Assembly: GCA_015143735.1 (NCBI GenBank)
Contig: VKHC01000295.1
Location: 1 to 13,639 of the forward strand
From: Synura sp. LO234KE
Taxonomy: Eukaryota > Sar > Synurophyceae > Synurales > Mallomonadaceae
Direction of reading: 5' to 3'
Length of the DNA stretch: 13,639 nucleotides
Shown: positions 1-9,784 of the stretch, piece after piece
Numbering within the stretch: the first letter of the stretch is position 1
Layout: the number at the start of each line of letters is the position of its first letter
Program-made: the position numbers and the translations under genes
The notes under the pieces: model-generated
Database searches by the model: none
What the model saw: the letters and a program-made list of their open reading frames with translations, nothing else
What the model was told of the DNA's origin: nothing

Positions 1-520
1 CTATTCACCTCACCGTAATTATCTATAAGATTTTCGGGAAAGTTATTCTTCATTAAATTATTAAATACACAGATGTAATGCAGGATGAGAGCTGTCTCTT
101 GCTTACATTTACCACTTCTTAGTAATAATAACTAAAAAAATTCGGCAAAGCAGGACAAGAGACTAAACGGTAGTAGTAATAGTAACCGCAATCTACTAGA
201 AGTGCTAAAAAAGTTCTTCCGCCACCTTGTGCCGGCAATTCCACCTAGAGAGGATTAAGCTTTCATCTGTCAGAGACTAGCGATATCCACCGGCCGCCTA
301 GAAGAACCCGCTGGGCATGGGTGGAGGCTATAAAGGTAATTTTGGTACGATCCGCGGTGGCAAGGAGCACGATATTACGCCCCCCAGAGGTTATGGGAAC
401 ATCACTCCACTCGAACTCAGACATAATGACCTAATTCTGTCGACGTTATTTTCCGTTGAACCTCAATCTCATCCACCACTACCGAGAAAGTTTTGTGCTA
501 TTTGAATGTGCCAGAACAGA
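1..520. other. Unassigned left flank
   Basis: I recognise no gene here. A + strand frame at 317-505 is open for 62 codons and begins with a Gly-rich stretch (MGGGYKGNFGTIRGGK), but I see no family match, no splice signals that would extend it and no coding continuation, so I do not call it. The rest is AT-rich sequence without clear repeats or RNA-gene structure. Confidence 0.5.
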
Positions 521-524
521 ATGA

Positions 525-758
525 CTCGAGACTCTTCTGCAAGTCGAAGAAATATCTTCGGTAAAATCCCGGACATCGCTCGCACAGCCACTATTCATGG
601 GTGACTCTTTCGCATTGAAATCGAGCAGGGTGCTTGGGGTCCACTTTGCTTCGATGGCCAACCTAATAAATTTTCACTGGGGTCTGGTGGTTTCCAATCC
701 AAAACTGGGCGATGCAGCATACAGCGGAATCATTACGTACTATCATACTTTTCGATGA
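525..758 (+). other. Possible small ORF or exon, unidentified
   Basis: The + frame is open for 77 codons between stops, and the first ATG (597) would give a 53-residue product beginning MGDSFALKSSRVLGVHF. The residue mix, with a hydrophobic centre (INFHWGLVVSNP), looks more protein-like than the random translations around it, but I cannot assign a family. It could be an internal exon of a gene whose other exons I cannot place, a remnant of a mobile element, or chance. A 60-codon - strand frame covers 479-661, so even the strand is unsure. Confidence 0.2.
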
Positions 759-900
759 TATCGGACCTGCTCGGACTTGTAGCAGGCCATGAATCCCCCA
801 AATCATTTGAATCAGAGTTTTAACATCATTACAGATATGGATTACTCGATTAAGACGTTAGTTTATAAAATTGTCAATATCTGGAGTAGTAACCTGTCAT

Positions 901-954
901 GAGTAAGCGACGCTTCCTAAATTCACAGAGTAAGCGACGCCTCATAAATTGGGT
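901..954. repeat. 27-bp direct repeat, two copies
   Basis: Two adjacent units, 901-927 and 928-954, both start with GAGTAAGCGACGC and share the TAAATT block. They differ mainly in the last few bases. The pair lies about 255-310 bp upstream of the predicted start codon of the 1210-3108 gene, so it could be a duplicated promoter element. That role is only inferred from position. Confidence 0.6.
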
Positions 955-1209
955 CACCTAAAGCTGCTCGGTGGCCATTTTTCGAACATGGGCGGGCGCA
1001 GGTATTGAGGATAAAAAATCGGATGGCCTTGAAAACAGCAGTCACTCGATTCTCTCTCAAACACTGTTGGCAACTGTTCCAGTTCCTGTTCTCGATGATG
1101 CTCCCCGTTTCAGCCTTTCAAAAAATTCTTGACGCGCGGCTTGTCGTGTTCTCCCTCAACAATAAAAATTTTAACGATTATTTATCATATATCCGAACTT
1201 AAAGCAAAA

Positions 1210-3108
1210 ATGCGAAATTGGTCTGCATGTGCCATATATTGCAACCTTGCAACCAATGTAATCGAAATATACTCTAACAGTGGCTGGGATATGTCGAGCT
1301 TATTTCTAAAGAATATGTCCGTGATTGAATCTAACTGTACTATAGGTGTTAAGAAAGTTGTAGAAAATGATAGTGATGTGGTAAAACATACAAATGGCTC
1401 AGTTGAGGGCTGGATGTCGACACATGATAAAGGAAGACTTCCTTTTCCTGCCATTCCAGAGGATTTGCTTTTAAATCACCTTGTTTGGGCCCCTTACTCT
1501 CGGTTTAAGGGCAATAGGCCCTACTTTTACGCTAGGGTGCGTAATCGTTCAGATGCACGTAATGTGCTGGGGTTCAGCATAAATTCTAAACTGGAGGAAA
1601 CGCGCTATCCAGTACCGGAAACCAACAGCCTGATCGAATTTCTTGGTTTACCTCCCAATCTGGCATTGACTGTGTCGATTCCTACCTGTAGAATACTTCC
1701 CCTAGATGACCCATATTGTCAAGGGAAATGGAGCGAGAAACTTCAATATGATATGCTCAAATTTCTTAAGAAAAAATTTAAGCGTATTGACGCTGATCGA
1801 ATTTACAATTATGCAACTGAATTCGCAAATTATTGCGTGGAGTTGAGTCCTTCAATATGAATTGCATTGTATACTAATCCTTTCGAACTTTTATTTTACA
1901 TGTAGACAAGTGCGTAAAAAAGATCAGTTGAGTCGTGTCACCGTCGAGTCAGAGATTGGTAGTCGAAATGATGCAACATTTGCCTTGAAAACAAATTCTT
2001 GCGATGATTACAATGGCTCCGTTCTGGATTTAACTTCATCTCCGACTGATCTAAACGCCACTAGTTTTGAAGTAGAATCAGAGCACGATTTGGAATCTCC
2101 CCTCCAACTGATGCCGTTGCCTGTGGACTTAACCTCTCCGCTGATGTCAGAATCAATTTCCACTGAGAAGAATAAACCGATAGAAGTTGATATACTGAAG
2201 TTCGCTAAGAGAACGAAAGCAAAGGAGCAGCTCTCTGTTGGAGACTGGATCGAGTATACTGCCCCGGTGAGTAATGCGCGCCCGCAGCGCTGAGAGTTCT
2301 CTTGTCCCATGACGCGCGCTTGTCGTTGCAAGAAATACTTAACAGCTGCACATATGTTTGTTATTGACTGGGATGATTTAGAACCTTCCAGATTTGCGCA
2401 AGACTATGCAAGTGACGGAAATAAACCCTGCTCAAAAAAGAGTGGTCACCAGAGGAGATGTGCTTCCTCTCAATCATCCCGCGAAACGACTCAGGACTGA
2501 CAACGAGGGAAAGCCTGTACCGGACTCTGGGGCATATCGCTTATTACGGGAATATGAGCTCGAGCCCTCGAAATCGTTACCGCCACCTAGATCCAAGTCA
2601 TTGTCAAAGGTGAATTCTCATCTGATTCTCAGACGTAACGAGATCATGTGTTGTGTTTGATTCCGAGGACACGTTATCCTTCTAATCCTTGCCTTTGAAT
2701 GCGAATTAGACTCCAGAGAAACTTACGAAGTCTGAGTTGCCTGGAAGTTCAAGCAAGCGTAGACCTCTCAAGAGGGACGCGGCGGTAGTGCGGAATAAAG
2801 ACACGGTTGCACTTCCCAGCGATGCGAATGTAGAGAAGAACTTGAGGGAGAGAAAGGGCACGGCGAAGAGGGAAGCTCGGCAGTCGTCCCAATCGAGTAT
2901 AGCGTCCTCAAAGGATAATGTCGGGGACAATATTTCAGCTGGGGGAGCGTTGAAGGGGGGAGTGTTGAAGAGGACCGTTCGTAGTGACCTAACAGGCGCT
3001 GCCAACGCGAAGGCGACGGCGGCAACGGTGAGAGGGAGGGAGAAGGGGAAGACAGAGACACGAAAGGAAGGCATTGGAAACAAGCGGCGGAGGGCCAGTG
3101 TCATGTAA
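1210..3108 (+). CDS. Four-exon gene, PWWP-like nuclear protein
   Basis: Exons 1210-1841, 1906-2266, 2382-2609 and 2710-3108 join in frame to give 539 residues. Introns are 64, 115 and 100 nt. Donors are GTTGAG, GTGAGT and GTGAAT. Intron 1 has a TACTAAT branch site and ends TTTTACATGTAG; intron 3 has TTCTAAT. Residues about 89-200 look like a divergent PWWP fold: LVWAPYSRF, then YFYARV, then EFLG at 143-146 and a lysine-rich helix near 186-191. Exon 2 has an acidic, Ser/Thr-rich stretch and ends in VGDWIEYTAP; exon 3 continues with KRVVTRGDVLPL, together resembling an SH3/Tudor-like strand pattern. Exon 4 (132 residues) is strongly basic, with NLS-like KRRPLKR and NKRRRASVM at the end. Inference: a nuclear, possibly chromatin-binding protein; exact family unknown. 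The start at 1210 has A at -3; the in-frame ATG at 1291 or an upstream exon are alternatives. The gene structure is firmer than the domain call. Confidence 0.72.
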
Positions 3109-3446
3109 CCGCTACTTTTGAATCCTTCACTTTGCCTCTTTCTGTTTATACCCATGAGCGATAGCGCGATATCTATGGCTTGAGATGCGCTGATTTTAGA
3201 AGGTGGACGCATTTCCCTTCCTCGATAAAATGAATTAGCACTGGAGTCAGTTGCTCGCTGTACTACGCAGTTCTCCATCGACGATTTTAATCGTAAATGG
3301 GCGACCTTCGTCGGTGATAGTGAGCCGAAAATGCTTCCAAATATACTTATTATCGTTTCTTCTAAGTCAATCAGAAATTTAAAAAAAAACTTAGTATCCT
3401 TTCTATCAGCTAATTCTTGCGTTTCTATTAAGACCGCTGGATCCAT
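3109..3446 (-). other. Open antisense frame beyond gene 3' end
   Basis: A - strand frame beginning ATG at 3446 (MDPAVLIETQELADRK) stays open for 113 codons before it reaches the end of the + strand gene, then continues antisense through exon 4 to 2706. The part over exon 4 is probably a shadow of the Lys/Arg/Gly-rich coding strand. The part at 3109-3446 is not explained that way and could be a small convergent gene, but I see no family motif and no clear intron. Confidence 0.22.
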
Positions 3447-5288
3447 CAGGGGTCAGATTCTTCTTATTCACCGAGTACAATAGGTGAACGCACTTTGGAC
3501 GGACTATAGTCGGTCGTAACAACAAAAATCACTTTGGACTGTTGCCTATCATATCCGCTCCTCGATCCTCAGGACTGGAAGGTTGACATTAGCCAACATT
3601 CTCGGAGGACTGCTGGTGATTGCCACCCAAAAGAATCCAATCTTCAAATAAAATTTTGTTTAAACTTAGACTCACGGTGTTGAGTGACAGCATATAGAGT
3701 ATTTTCTATAGAGTCGAAAATAGAAATTATTACAAGATTGACGGTCAAGGTTGATGCCGTAAATTGGAATTCTTCCAACTTTTTTGAGATGTGAAAGGAA
3801 GCTAGCTAAAACTTGCATGTAGTTATAATTATTGTTCCTAAGGGAAAATCAGATTATATGAGGAACGTGGTAGCACCTGATATAAACGAGAAATCAACTA
3901 GAATTGGTTGAAGCTATTATGCAGTAAGTGATTATTATCAAAATATAATAGAAATAGACAGTCAATTCAAAAGTTTATGGAAAAGAATTTATGATATGAC
4001 GGCTGAGCCTCACCAGCAACAAGAATGCCTAGAGGAATAATTAATGATATTCCCGCTCCAGCGAGAAAATCTGAGTGAAAGACGACGAAAACTGAGGTTT
4101 AATAGTTTTGAATCTAGTCGGTGGGCTCTAGCGGTCCGACTACATTTGGTTCAACAATAGTAAATACCAGCAGTTTTCGGCTGAATAAATGTGCCGGAAA
4201 TAAGACAAAAAGCACCGGTGGAACCGCACCCGCACAACTAACTAACCACTACCAAAATGTGCCAACTGAGCGGCTAGGCGCGTGAGCTAGTGGGGAGCTC
4301 AGAGTGACTGCACCCAAATCAAATGATTAATTGTCGATTATCTCATAATCCCATAACGGCATAGCTCACCCTTACCCTCTCCTAGAGCGAGCAACGTTGT
4401 TGTCCGATAGAGAATGATCCGTTGTTCGGGCGAGACATGGGCGATATACCACACTAGTGGGCAATGTGACCATTCGTGGGCGAGCTATATTACCAGCCTT
4501 GGATTTATTAATAAGAGCAAACTTGACAATAAGATATTTGAAGAGTAAACTGAATTTGAAATCGTGTATAGTTGAATATCAAATGAAATCGAGTAGGTAT
4601 ACTCCAGATGGAAAATGATTTAAATTGAACTACAAGTCTTGAATTGCGAGTTGCTTATCGCGCAACGAAACCGCTTTATTGTATCCACTTTGGCTTGACG
4701 CGATTCATTTGCGAGTTTTGCTGAAGTCTAAAGGTCCAAATGGAGTAGTGTGATATTTTATCGTTTATACAGTTCGCTGTATGTGACTCCTATGAGACTT
4801 GACGTAACTTCCGCACAATGTGCTTCATCGTTTGTGTAGGAGTGATCTTACATGATTGTTCACTGGTGGACGAGTGGTGTCTCCTGGAAACGCTCCTGTG
4901 CTGTTACATTATTGTACACTCATATCTGGTGAGCCTGTGTGCTGCATGACGAGCTCTTTTGATCATCTTTGAATGATGATTTGGTGTATTGTTAAGCCTG
5001 GTTCGAGGTTTATAATTGCATGGGCAACTTGACCAAGCCTACTAGCCGAAAGCGGTGAGTAAGAGTAAACCGAATCTGTAGTGCTCTTATCTCATTTTTT
5101 GCACTAGATTCTCGAAGTAAGAAGACACATGATCATAAGCGTTATATTGATTACGGACATTGCTGGAGCATGACTGTCAACAGAAGCTTCGTGATAACTA
5201 GTTTTTGGCTGTTGATGAACATGAGAAGGATGTGAATATCTCAATAATCATTATGATACTTATTTGACTACGCATGAGATCCTTTCTC
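3447..5288. other. Long intergenic stretch, nothing recognised
   Basis: About 1.8 kb of AT-rich DNA with stops in all frames and no run of translated sequence that I recognise. I saw no tRNA, rRNA, LTR or transposon termini. Short repeated words occur (for example CACTTTGGAC at about 3489 and 3530) but form no array. The stretch ends in a microsatellite. Confidence 0.6.
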
Positions 5289-5369
5289 TCAATCAATCAA
5301 TCAAGCAATCAGTCGATCAATCGATCAATCAACCAACCAATCAATCAATCAATCAGTCAATCAATCAAT
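5289..5369. repeat. (TCAA)n tetranucleotide microsatellite
   Basis: About 20 units of TCAA, interrupted by single-base variants (AAGC, AGTC, GATC, AACC). The interruptions show it is not a recent pure expansion. It lies between empty intergenic DNA and the coding-looking stretch that starts near 5370. Confidence 0.92.
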
Positions 5370-6195
5370 GCCAATAATTAATTTGTCGTTCCGGAGAACT
5401 TCTTTCTGTTGTTGCGCTAAGAAACCCAGCTAATCTAGGTGAAACATCTACTGTTACAATTCTAGGCGGGGCTCTTAATTTGAAGGCATATTCACTGTGG
5501 CAGAATGTCTGACATTTGATGGCGCCCAATTTTTTTACGTAAAGCGTGAAATTCATATGGATTATGTAAGGAATGATTTTTTAAAGGATGGATTGATTAA
5601 GCAAGTCGGCCAAAGGTGCACAGACGATTACATAAAATTGATCACAAACGTTGTTCTAGCAACAATGCCCATTCGAATTAGAGCGACGTAAAAAGGTGAG
5701 TTCATTATCCTATGGATTTCTCTCAGTCACCAGCAGCACTCCTATCACGTTAAATTATCCATTCATAATCCTAGTCCAGGCTGTACTGTAGCATTCTAGC
5801 TCGCCGACCGCAAAATCACCTTTGATGATTGCAACGGACGAATTCAGAGCAGTGCAGCTATTTGACGTTTCGAATAGAAAACGTCGGAAATCAAAAATAT
5901 CTTTGATGGAAACCATTATTCGCCCACAGGACATGATAATCCGTTTCTTGGGCTCTGAGCAAATCAAATTACGAAGCTAATAAAATCTAATTGGTCGGAC
6001 CACATGACAACACAAATGATGTTTCTTCGTCTGCTGCTTCAACACCAACTCTTTCAACAAGCGACGATGTTGACAGTAAAAGTTTATCTTCTGTAGGATT
6101 TGGAATGTATTCTCTGAGCGTTTAGATTTAAGTTTTCTCGAATTCGCAAAAGAAGGCTGGACATCCATTAGCGACCATGCTGATAAATCTGAATA
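5370..6195 (+). pseudogene. Broken coding-like stretch, unidentified
   Basis: Several consecutive blocks translate on + into protein-like sequence but in changing frames: about 5382-5510 (ELLSVVALRNPANLGETST), 5497-5691 (CLTFDGAQFFYVKREIH), 5792-5980 (MIATDEFRAVQLFDVSNRKR) and about 5997-6195 (Ser-rich, then LDLSFLEFAKEGWTSISDH). Donor-like GTAAGG (5566) and GTGAGT (5696), with AG sites near 5658 and 5791, could join some blocks, but in-frame stops remain between the last two. The - strand is also open over parts (5365-5556, 5755-5967, 5977-6168), so the strand is not certain. I recognise no domain. It may be a decayed mobile-element or host gene. Confidence 0.28.
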
Positions 6196-6242
6196 ATTTA
6201 TGATGAGGGGATTACAGCGCGAGCCGCCACACTCTTCCTAGA

Positions 6243-7891
6243 TCAAATGTTATTAATTTGTTCAGACTGTTTAATCCGTCTCACCAATCTCTGAGATTTC
6301 TTGAACACGTCCGCCGCGTGTCCAGCAGTGATGTCGATAAGCGCTTGATTATAATCGACTGATAAAAAGGACAGAGCGGCAAGATGATGAGTCGACTTTC
6401 GAGTATATAATATTAGGTACAATAATGCTATACGATTTCAGGATGTATCTAAAGAATACACTCAACCAGGGCGGAGAGGGTGACAACGGACGGCAAAAAT
6501 GGCTCTCCCTAGCTTGAAAATGGCTTCAAGTGGATCGCAGCACAAATAGTCCAGCAGACCGCCGCGAGGGTCACTTAGAACGTGCACCAGTACATTCCGG
6601 CCCTTATTGTAAGAAGCAGCTGCGGGATTGGACATCGCCAGTAGATCCAGTAGATCTGGGGTAACGATGGTCTCACCAACGAGTCGGATCACGGAATCTG
6701 CTCCGCAGAGTTGGAAACGTATATGTTGTCGAGCGACTCCAACACAATATCAGCCTCCTTGGAGTTCATGGATGATCACTGTTGCTCTAAATTTATGTCC
6801 GTGCACAGCAGAATGTAAGGATGTGAGAGCATCATGTATGCTTGTAGTTAGACAAGTACCAGTCACGTAGATAAAAGAAACTTACTCATTTGCTCAATCT
6901 TTATAGCGATCCGAAACTTCAAGGTCGCATAGAGTTGTATCGATGGTAATTGATAATATCTCTTTTGAAGCGCTCTTCCCAATGTCTACCATCCCAATGT
7001 CTTCCATGAAACGGCTCACATCAATATCAGGTAGAATCAATGCTTGTCGGCACACTTCAAAGAATCTCAATCCTGATATCGGAGAGATTTCAGCAAATGT
7101 TGCCACGAAAATGACACAAGTTACTAAAGCGAGTGCGGACATGGCGCCACGAGAGAAATACGCTTTCGTGTAGTCCTTGCTTCCGCCATCCCTGAAAGAC
7201 AACTTCCTGAGCTCGTCAATATGGATTAAACCGCTACCCCTGTTAGCTTCCAAAATACGGTCCAGATGCTGCTCCGGCGAGGGTGGGGATATCGTTTTTT
7301 TTAATAAAGTATGGGCCTAGCTCACTCGATTTGAAAAGAATCTTAAGGCCATCGATCATAATGCTGTCCATTCTCCATAAGCCACGTCTCCGTCGGGATC
7401 TGTTATAACAGGGCCAAAAATTAATTTGTACTTCTTGTTATTATTAAAGCGTGCTAGGTAAAAATAGTATTAAATTTTTTGGAGCACAGCAGAGAGCTCG
7501 CTAAATGGACTAACACAGTCTTCCCGGACTCTCCAGGTCCTGCAATATACTTTAGAGATACTCTGCCTTTAGCAGCCCGCTTGAGAAATTTTTCAGTAAA
7601 ATGTGCCAGTTAAGTGAAAGAAACTAAATATTTCAACTTGATGGAGTTCTAGGTACTTAATATTCTCTTTGTCACCTTGAAATATTTGAACAGTTCAGGA
7701 TCTTTTGTAGTTACTGTTATATCACCAAAGGTTTTGAACTGCCTGCAATATTCTAATTTCATGTGATTTTTAAACTGATAGGAAAGCTGTTTTACAGAGC
7801 CTCCTTCACCCGCAAAATGTCGTGACACTTGATTCCTGTAATTTAGGACCAATACCACAATAATAATTTTAAATATCATTGGTACACACAA
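6243..7891 (-). pseudogene. P-loop NTPase, Crinkler/RHS-like, degraded
   Basis: Read on -, an N-terminal block (7891-7676: SRHFAGEGGSVKQL, then DITVTTKDPELFKYFK) ends at a GTGACA donor. A 96-nt intron (7675-7580, TTAAC branch) joins it in phase to 7579-7454. That block carries Walker A GPGESGKT (7540-7517) and then LVHLASSLL. A block near 7440-7370 reads GPVITDPDGDVAYGEW. The longest open block (7316-6894) has a Walker B-like GLIHIDE (7232-7212), then a hydrophobic strand and VATFAEISP. Further blocks lie at 6884-6750 (FRATVIIHELQGG), 6692-6467 (DLLDLLAMSNPAAAS) and 6427-6243 (ALIDITAGHAADVFKK, then stop). Frame changes near 7454, 7360, 7300, 6890 and 6700 mark it as broken, although a 39-nt intron (6466-6428) restores frame at the end. 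Superfamily placement rests on block order and the overall pattern; enzymatic activity is unlikely in this state. Confidence 0.55.
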
Positions 7892-8122
7892 ATTTTGTAC
7901 AGAAAATGGTTGTAAAGAAAATAACTGCGATGCACAAGTAATGGAAAAGTTGATAATGATTACTTTAAGACTTTCGTGGACAGGGTCAAGGTGGTCGACG
8001 ACTTGTTTTTCTCATATCTTATTGAACATTTTTCGTCTGTTCTGTCTCTTGAAGTGCCTCTCTGTCCTGTTTGATACCTGTAAATCGGTCGGTGCACAAT
8101 ATTTGATCATCGAGACAATTGA
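7892..8122. other. Spacer between NTPase remnant and retroelement
   Basis: A + frame (7941-8147) is open for 68 codons but runs into the LTR and has no recognisable motif. The - strand shows a short Gln/Glu-rich run near 8050-8090 that could be an upstream exon of the NTPase remnant, but nothing supports a splice. I make no gene call here. Confidence 0.4.
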
Positions 8123-8286
8123 TGTGGCTTATTTAACGATATATTAACTATATTGAATATCACAGAAGTTATGTATACCATGAAAGTCACCGCTTTAAGC
8201 TAAATCCACTGATTTAGCATGGTGCAAGTAAGAAACAATCCGTAAGGAAGAAACGCTTGATAACTGCTTATAGATCAACTCCAACA
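8123..8286 (-). repeat. 3' LTR of Copia-type element
   Basis: On - it begins TGTTGGAG at 8286, directly after the polypurine tract, and is taken to end near 8123 (AAGCCACA). Bases 8200-8286 align without gaps to 12191-12277. Length about 164 bp, short for an LTR. A perfect 8-bp stem (8199-8206 with 8211-8218, loop CACT) lies inside. The right part (8129-8243) is also one arm of a large palindrome. Confidence 0.68.
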
Positions 8287-8463
8287 CACCCCTTTAGTCA
8301 GAATTACTGCGTTTACCCCAGTTTGCTGAACTTAGTGCCTTGCAATGGACGGATTGTTTCTTACTTGCACCATGCTAAATCAGTGGATTTAGCTTGAGGC
8401 GGTGACTTTCATGGTATACATAACTTCTGTGATACTCAATACAGTTAATATATCGTTAAATAA
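8129..8463. repeat. 115-bp inverted repeat, 105-bp spacer
   Basis: Arms 8129-8243 and 8349-8463 are reverse complements without gaps, with 4 mismatches (96.5%). The left arm is internal 3' LTR sequence. The right arm is a second, inverted copy of that LTR segment, placed between the end of RNase H and the polypurine tract. The spacer (8244-8348) contains the LTR start, the polypurine tract and about 50 bp of untranslated element sequence. A transcript through here would fold into a long hairpin. Confidence 0.93.
8289..8295 (-). other. Polypurine tract (plus-strand primer)
   Basis: On - the sequence reads CTAAAGGGGTG immediately before the TGTTGGAG that starts the 3' LTR. A purine run ending next to the LTR is the expected primer site for plus-strand DNA synthesis in LTR retrotransposons. 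Its position agrees with the boundary from the LTR alignment. Confidence 0.62.
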
Positions 8464-8479
8464 CCAAACATATTTGCAA

Positions 8480-8935
8480 TCACTTCGTCAGTATCCTGAT
8501 GGCAAAGTCAGTAACTCCACTGACCAATTTTACGAATATTCACAAGGTCTGTTAAGTGCGGATTGAAATATGACGAGTTCTGATCGACGACACACTCTCG
8601 CATGTTTTGAACACGGCTGTCGCCGACACCTTGTCCTGGATTATCTTCGCCGCTGGGAACTCGTATCCCTAATCAAATAGGTAAATTCTAATCCAAGTGA
8701 CATGGTTGAGACCATCGCTGGCCTCTATCATTTTGACCTCCGTCGAAGATTTACTGTTGAGATGTTGCCTCGAACTCTTTGCAAGGATAGCCTAGGTCTT
8801 ATGCCGATGCTAAAAAATACGAATGAGTGTGACTTAAAATCATCATGTACGCAAATAATTCGCCAATGCAGGCGCAAAGGTACTAAGGAAATTATAATCA
8901 CTCAAATGTAGGACAATTGCTTTAGTGACGCATTC
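8480..8935 (-). pseudogene. Copia RNase H domain, degraded
   Basis: The - strand translates, with frameshifts, into the diagnostic C-terminal blocks of Copia RNase H: KSHS near 8840 (for the usual KSHTG), then KSSRQHLNSKSSTE near 8770, SDGLNHVTWIR, a GYEFPA block, SSIRTRHISIR near 8560 and DEVIAN near 8490 (where intact elements have an ADI/ADL-TKPL block). In-frame TAG and TAA codons and at least two frame changes interrupt it. The downstream end of the domain is cut by the inverted LTR fragment. Confidence 0.72.
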
Positions 8936-9745
8936 AGATATTTCAAAATACAGGTAAGATGGGATAGATCTCGTTGGGTAGTATGTTGCAAGCGTATAAG
9001 GGGATATGATATCGTTCATAATAGATCAGGTCATACTCGCTTCGATAAGTAAAATAGACTCGCAACAATAGAATGGAAGAATTCTTCATCAGCAGTTGAC
9101 AATAGGTTACTATTCGCATCAACACGATAAACGATTTACGGTTGCAGGAGACAAGAAGCAATACAATCGCTAACATTACATGAATTCAGCTGCTCCTTCC
9201 CTGCAGATAATAGCATGTCCAGCTCGAAAATGAAAAATCATCCCATGAATTCTCAAATCGGATAGGCACAGTAATGATCATATTCATTCTGTTACAATAT
9301 CCCATAGATCGCAGTCTCTCACATAGTGATTGATTCGTACTATAACAAAGCAGATTCTTTCAGAGCGTATAATGCTTTGTCGAGTTCAGCAAAAATATAT
9401 CCGGGCGTTGAGGTGTGCCCCTGGTATGTCCACGGTAGCAAACGCCCTACTCTCCGCTTAGTTTTGCCATTGTGGGAAAAACAGGTCTCGTCCTTATACA
9501 GGCGCGCGTCCCGTCGGTGCCTCCGGTCACAAGTGTTGACTTCATCTTTTCAAATTCTTCGCTTGCAGAATACTTCTTCTTGACAAATAACTTACATGGA
9601 ATGATACATTTCCACTCCTCCTTAGGTATGTCAATCTTACTCAATGCTATGAACGTCTATCACAGTTGTTTTAACGCCTTAACAACAGACTTCCAAGAAG
9701 CGTTACCTACTTTATCAATTGCCTGCATTTCAGTCATTTGAAGTA
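8925..9745 (-). pseudogene. Copia reverse transcriptase, degraded
   Basis: On - the blocks occur in the expected order for RVT_2: QMTEMQAIDKVG (about 9735), WKSVVKALKQL, then after two stops IPCKLFVKKKYSASEEF with KMKSTLVTGG (9644-9520; intact elements usually have KARLVAGG), VDIPGAHLNA (about 9435), LDKALYALKESAL (about 9370), a D-D pair in NSWDDFSF (about 9235) where the family has its catalytic DD, and VASLFYLSKR then PDLL and LKYLNAS (9120-8930). Stops and frame shifts occur about every 30-60 codons. This is the copy's clearest retroelement domain. Confidence 0.82.
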
Positions 9746-9784
9746 TGTATTCTCGTCTATCACTAAGATTATTTAGGGATGTGC

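Noticed and set aside
2768-3061. - strand Ser/Pro-rich 97-codon ORF
   Set aside because: Antisense of the Lys/Arg/Gly-rich exon 4; its composition is a mirror of that coding strand.
4180-4275. + strand open stretch near 4110-4275
   Set aside because: About 55 codons with no motif and no credible start or splice signal; likely chance.
5000-5006. GGTTCGA, a tRNA T-loop-like word
   Set aside because: No matching T-stem, anticodon arm or acceptor stem can be built around it.
6628-7173. + strand ORFs at 6628-6870 and 6943-7173
   Set aside because: They are shadows of the - strand NTPase blocks, which carry the recognisable Walker motifs.
9326-9741. + strand ORFs at 9326-9583 and 9472-9741
   Set aside because: Antisense to the reverse transcriptase blocks read on -.
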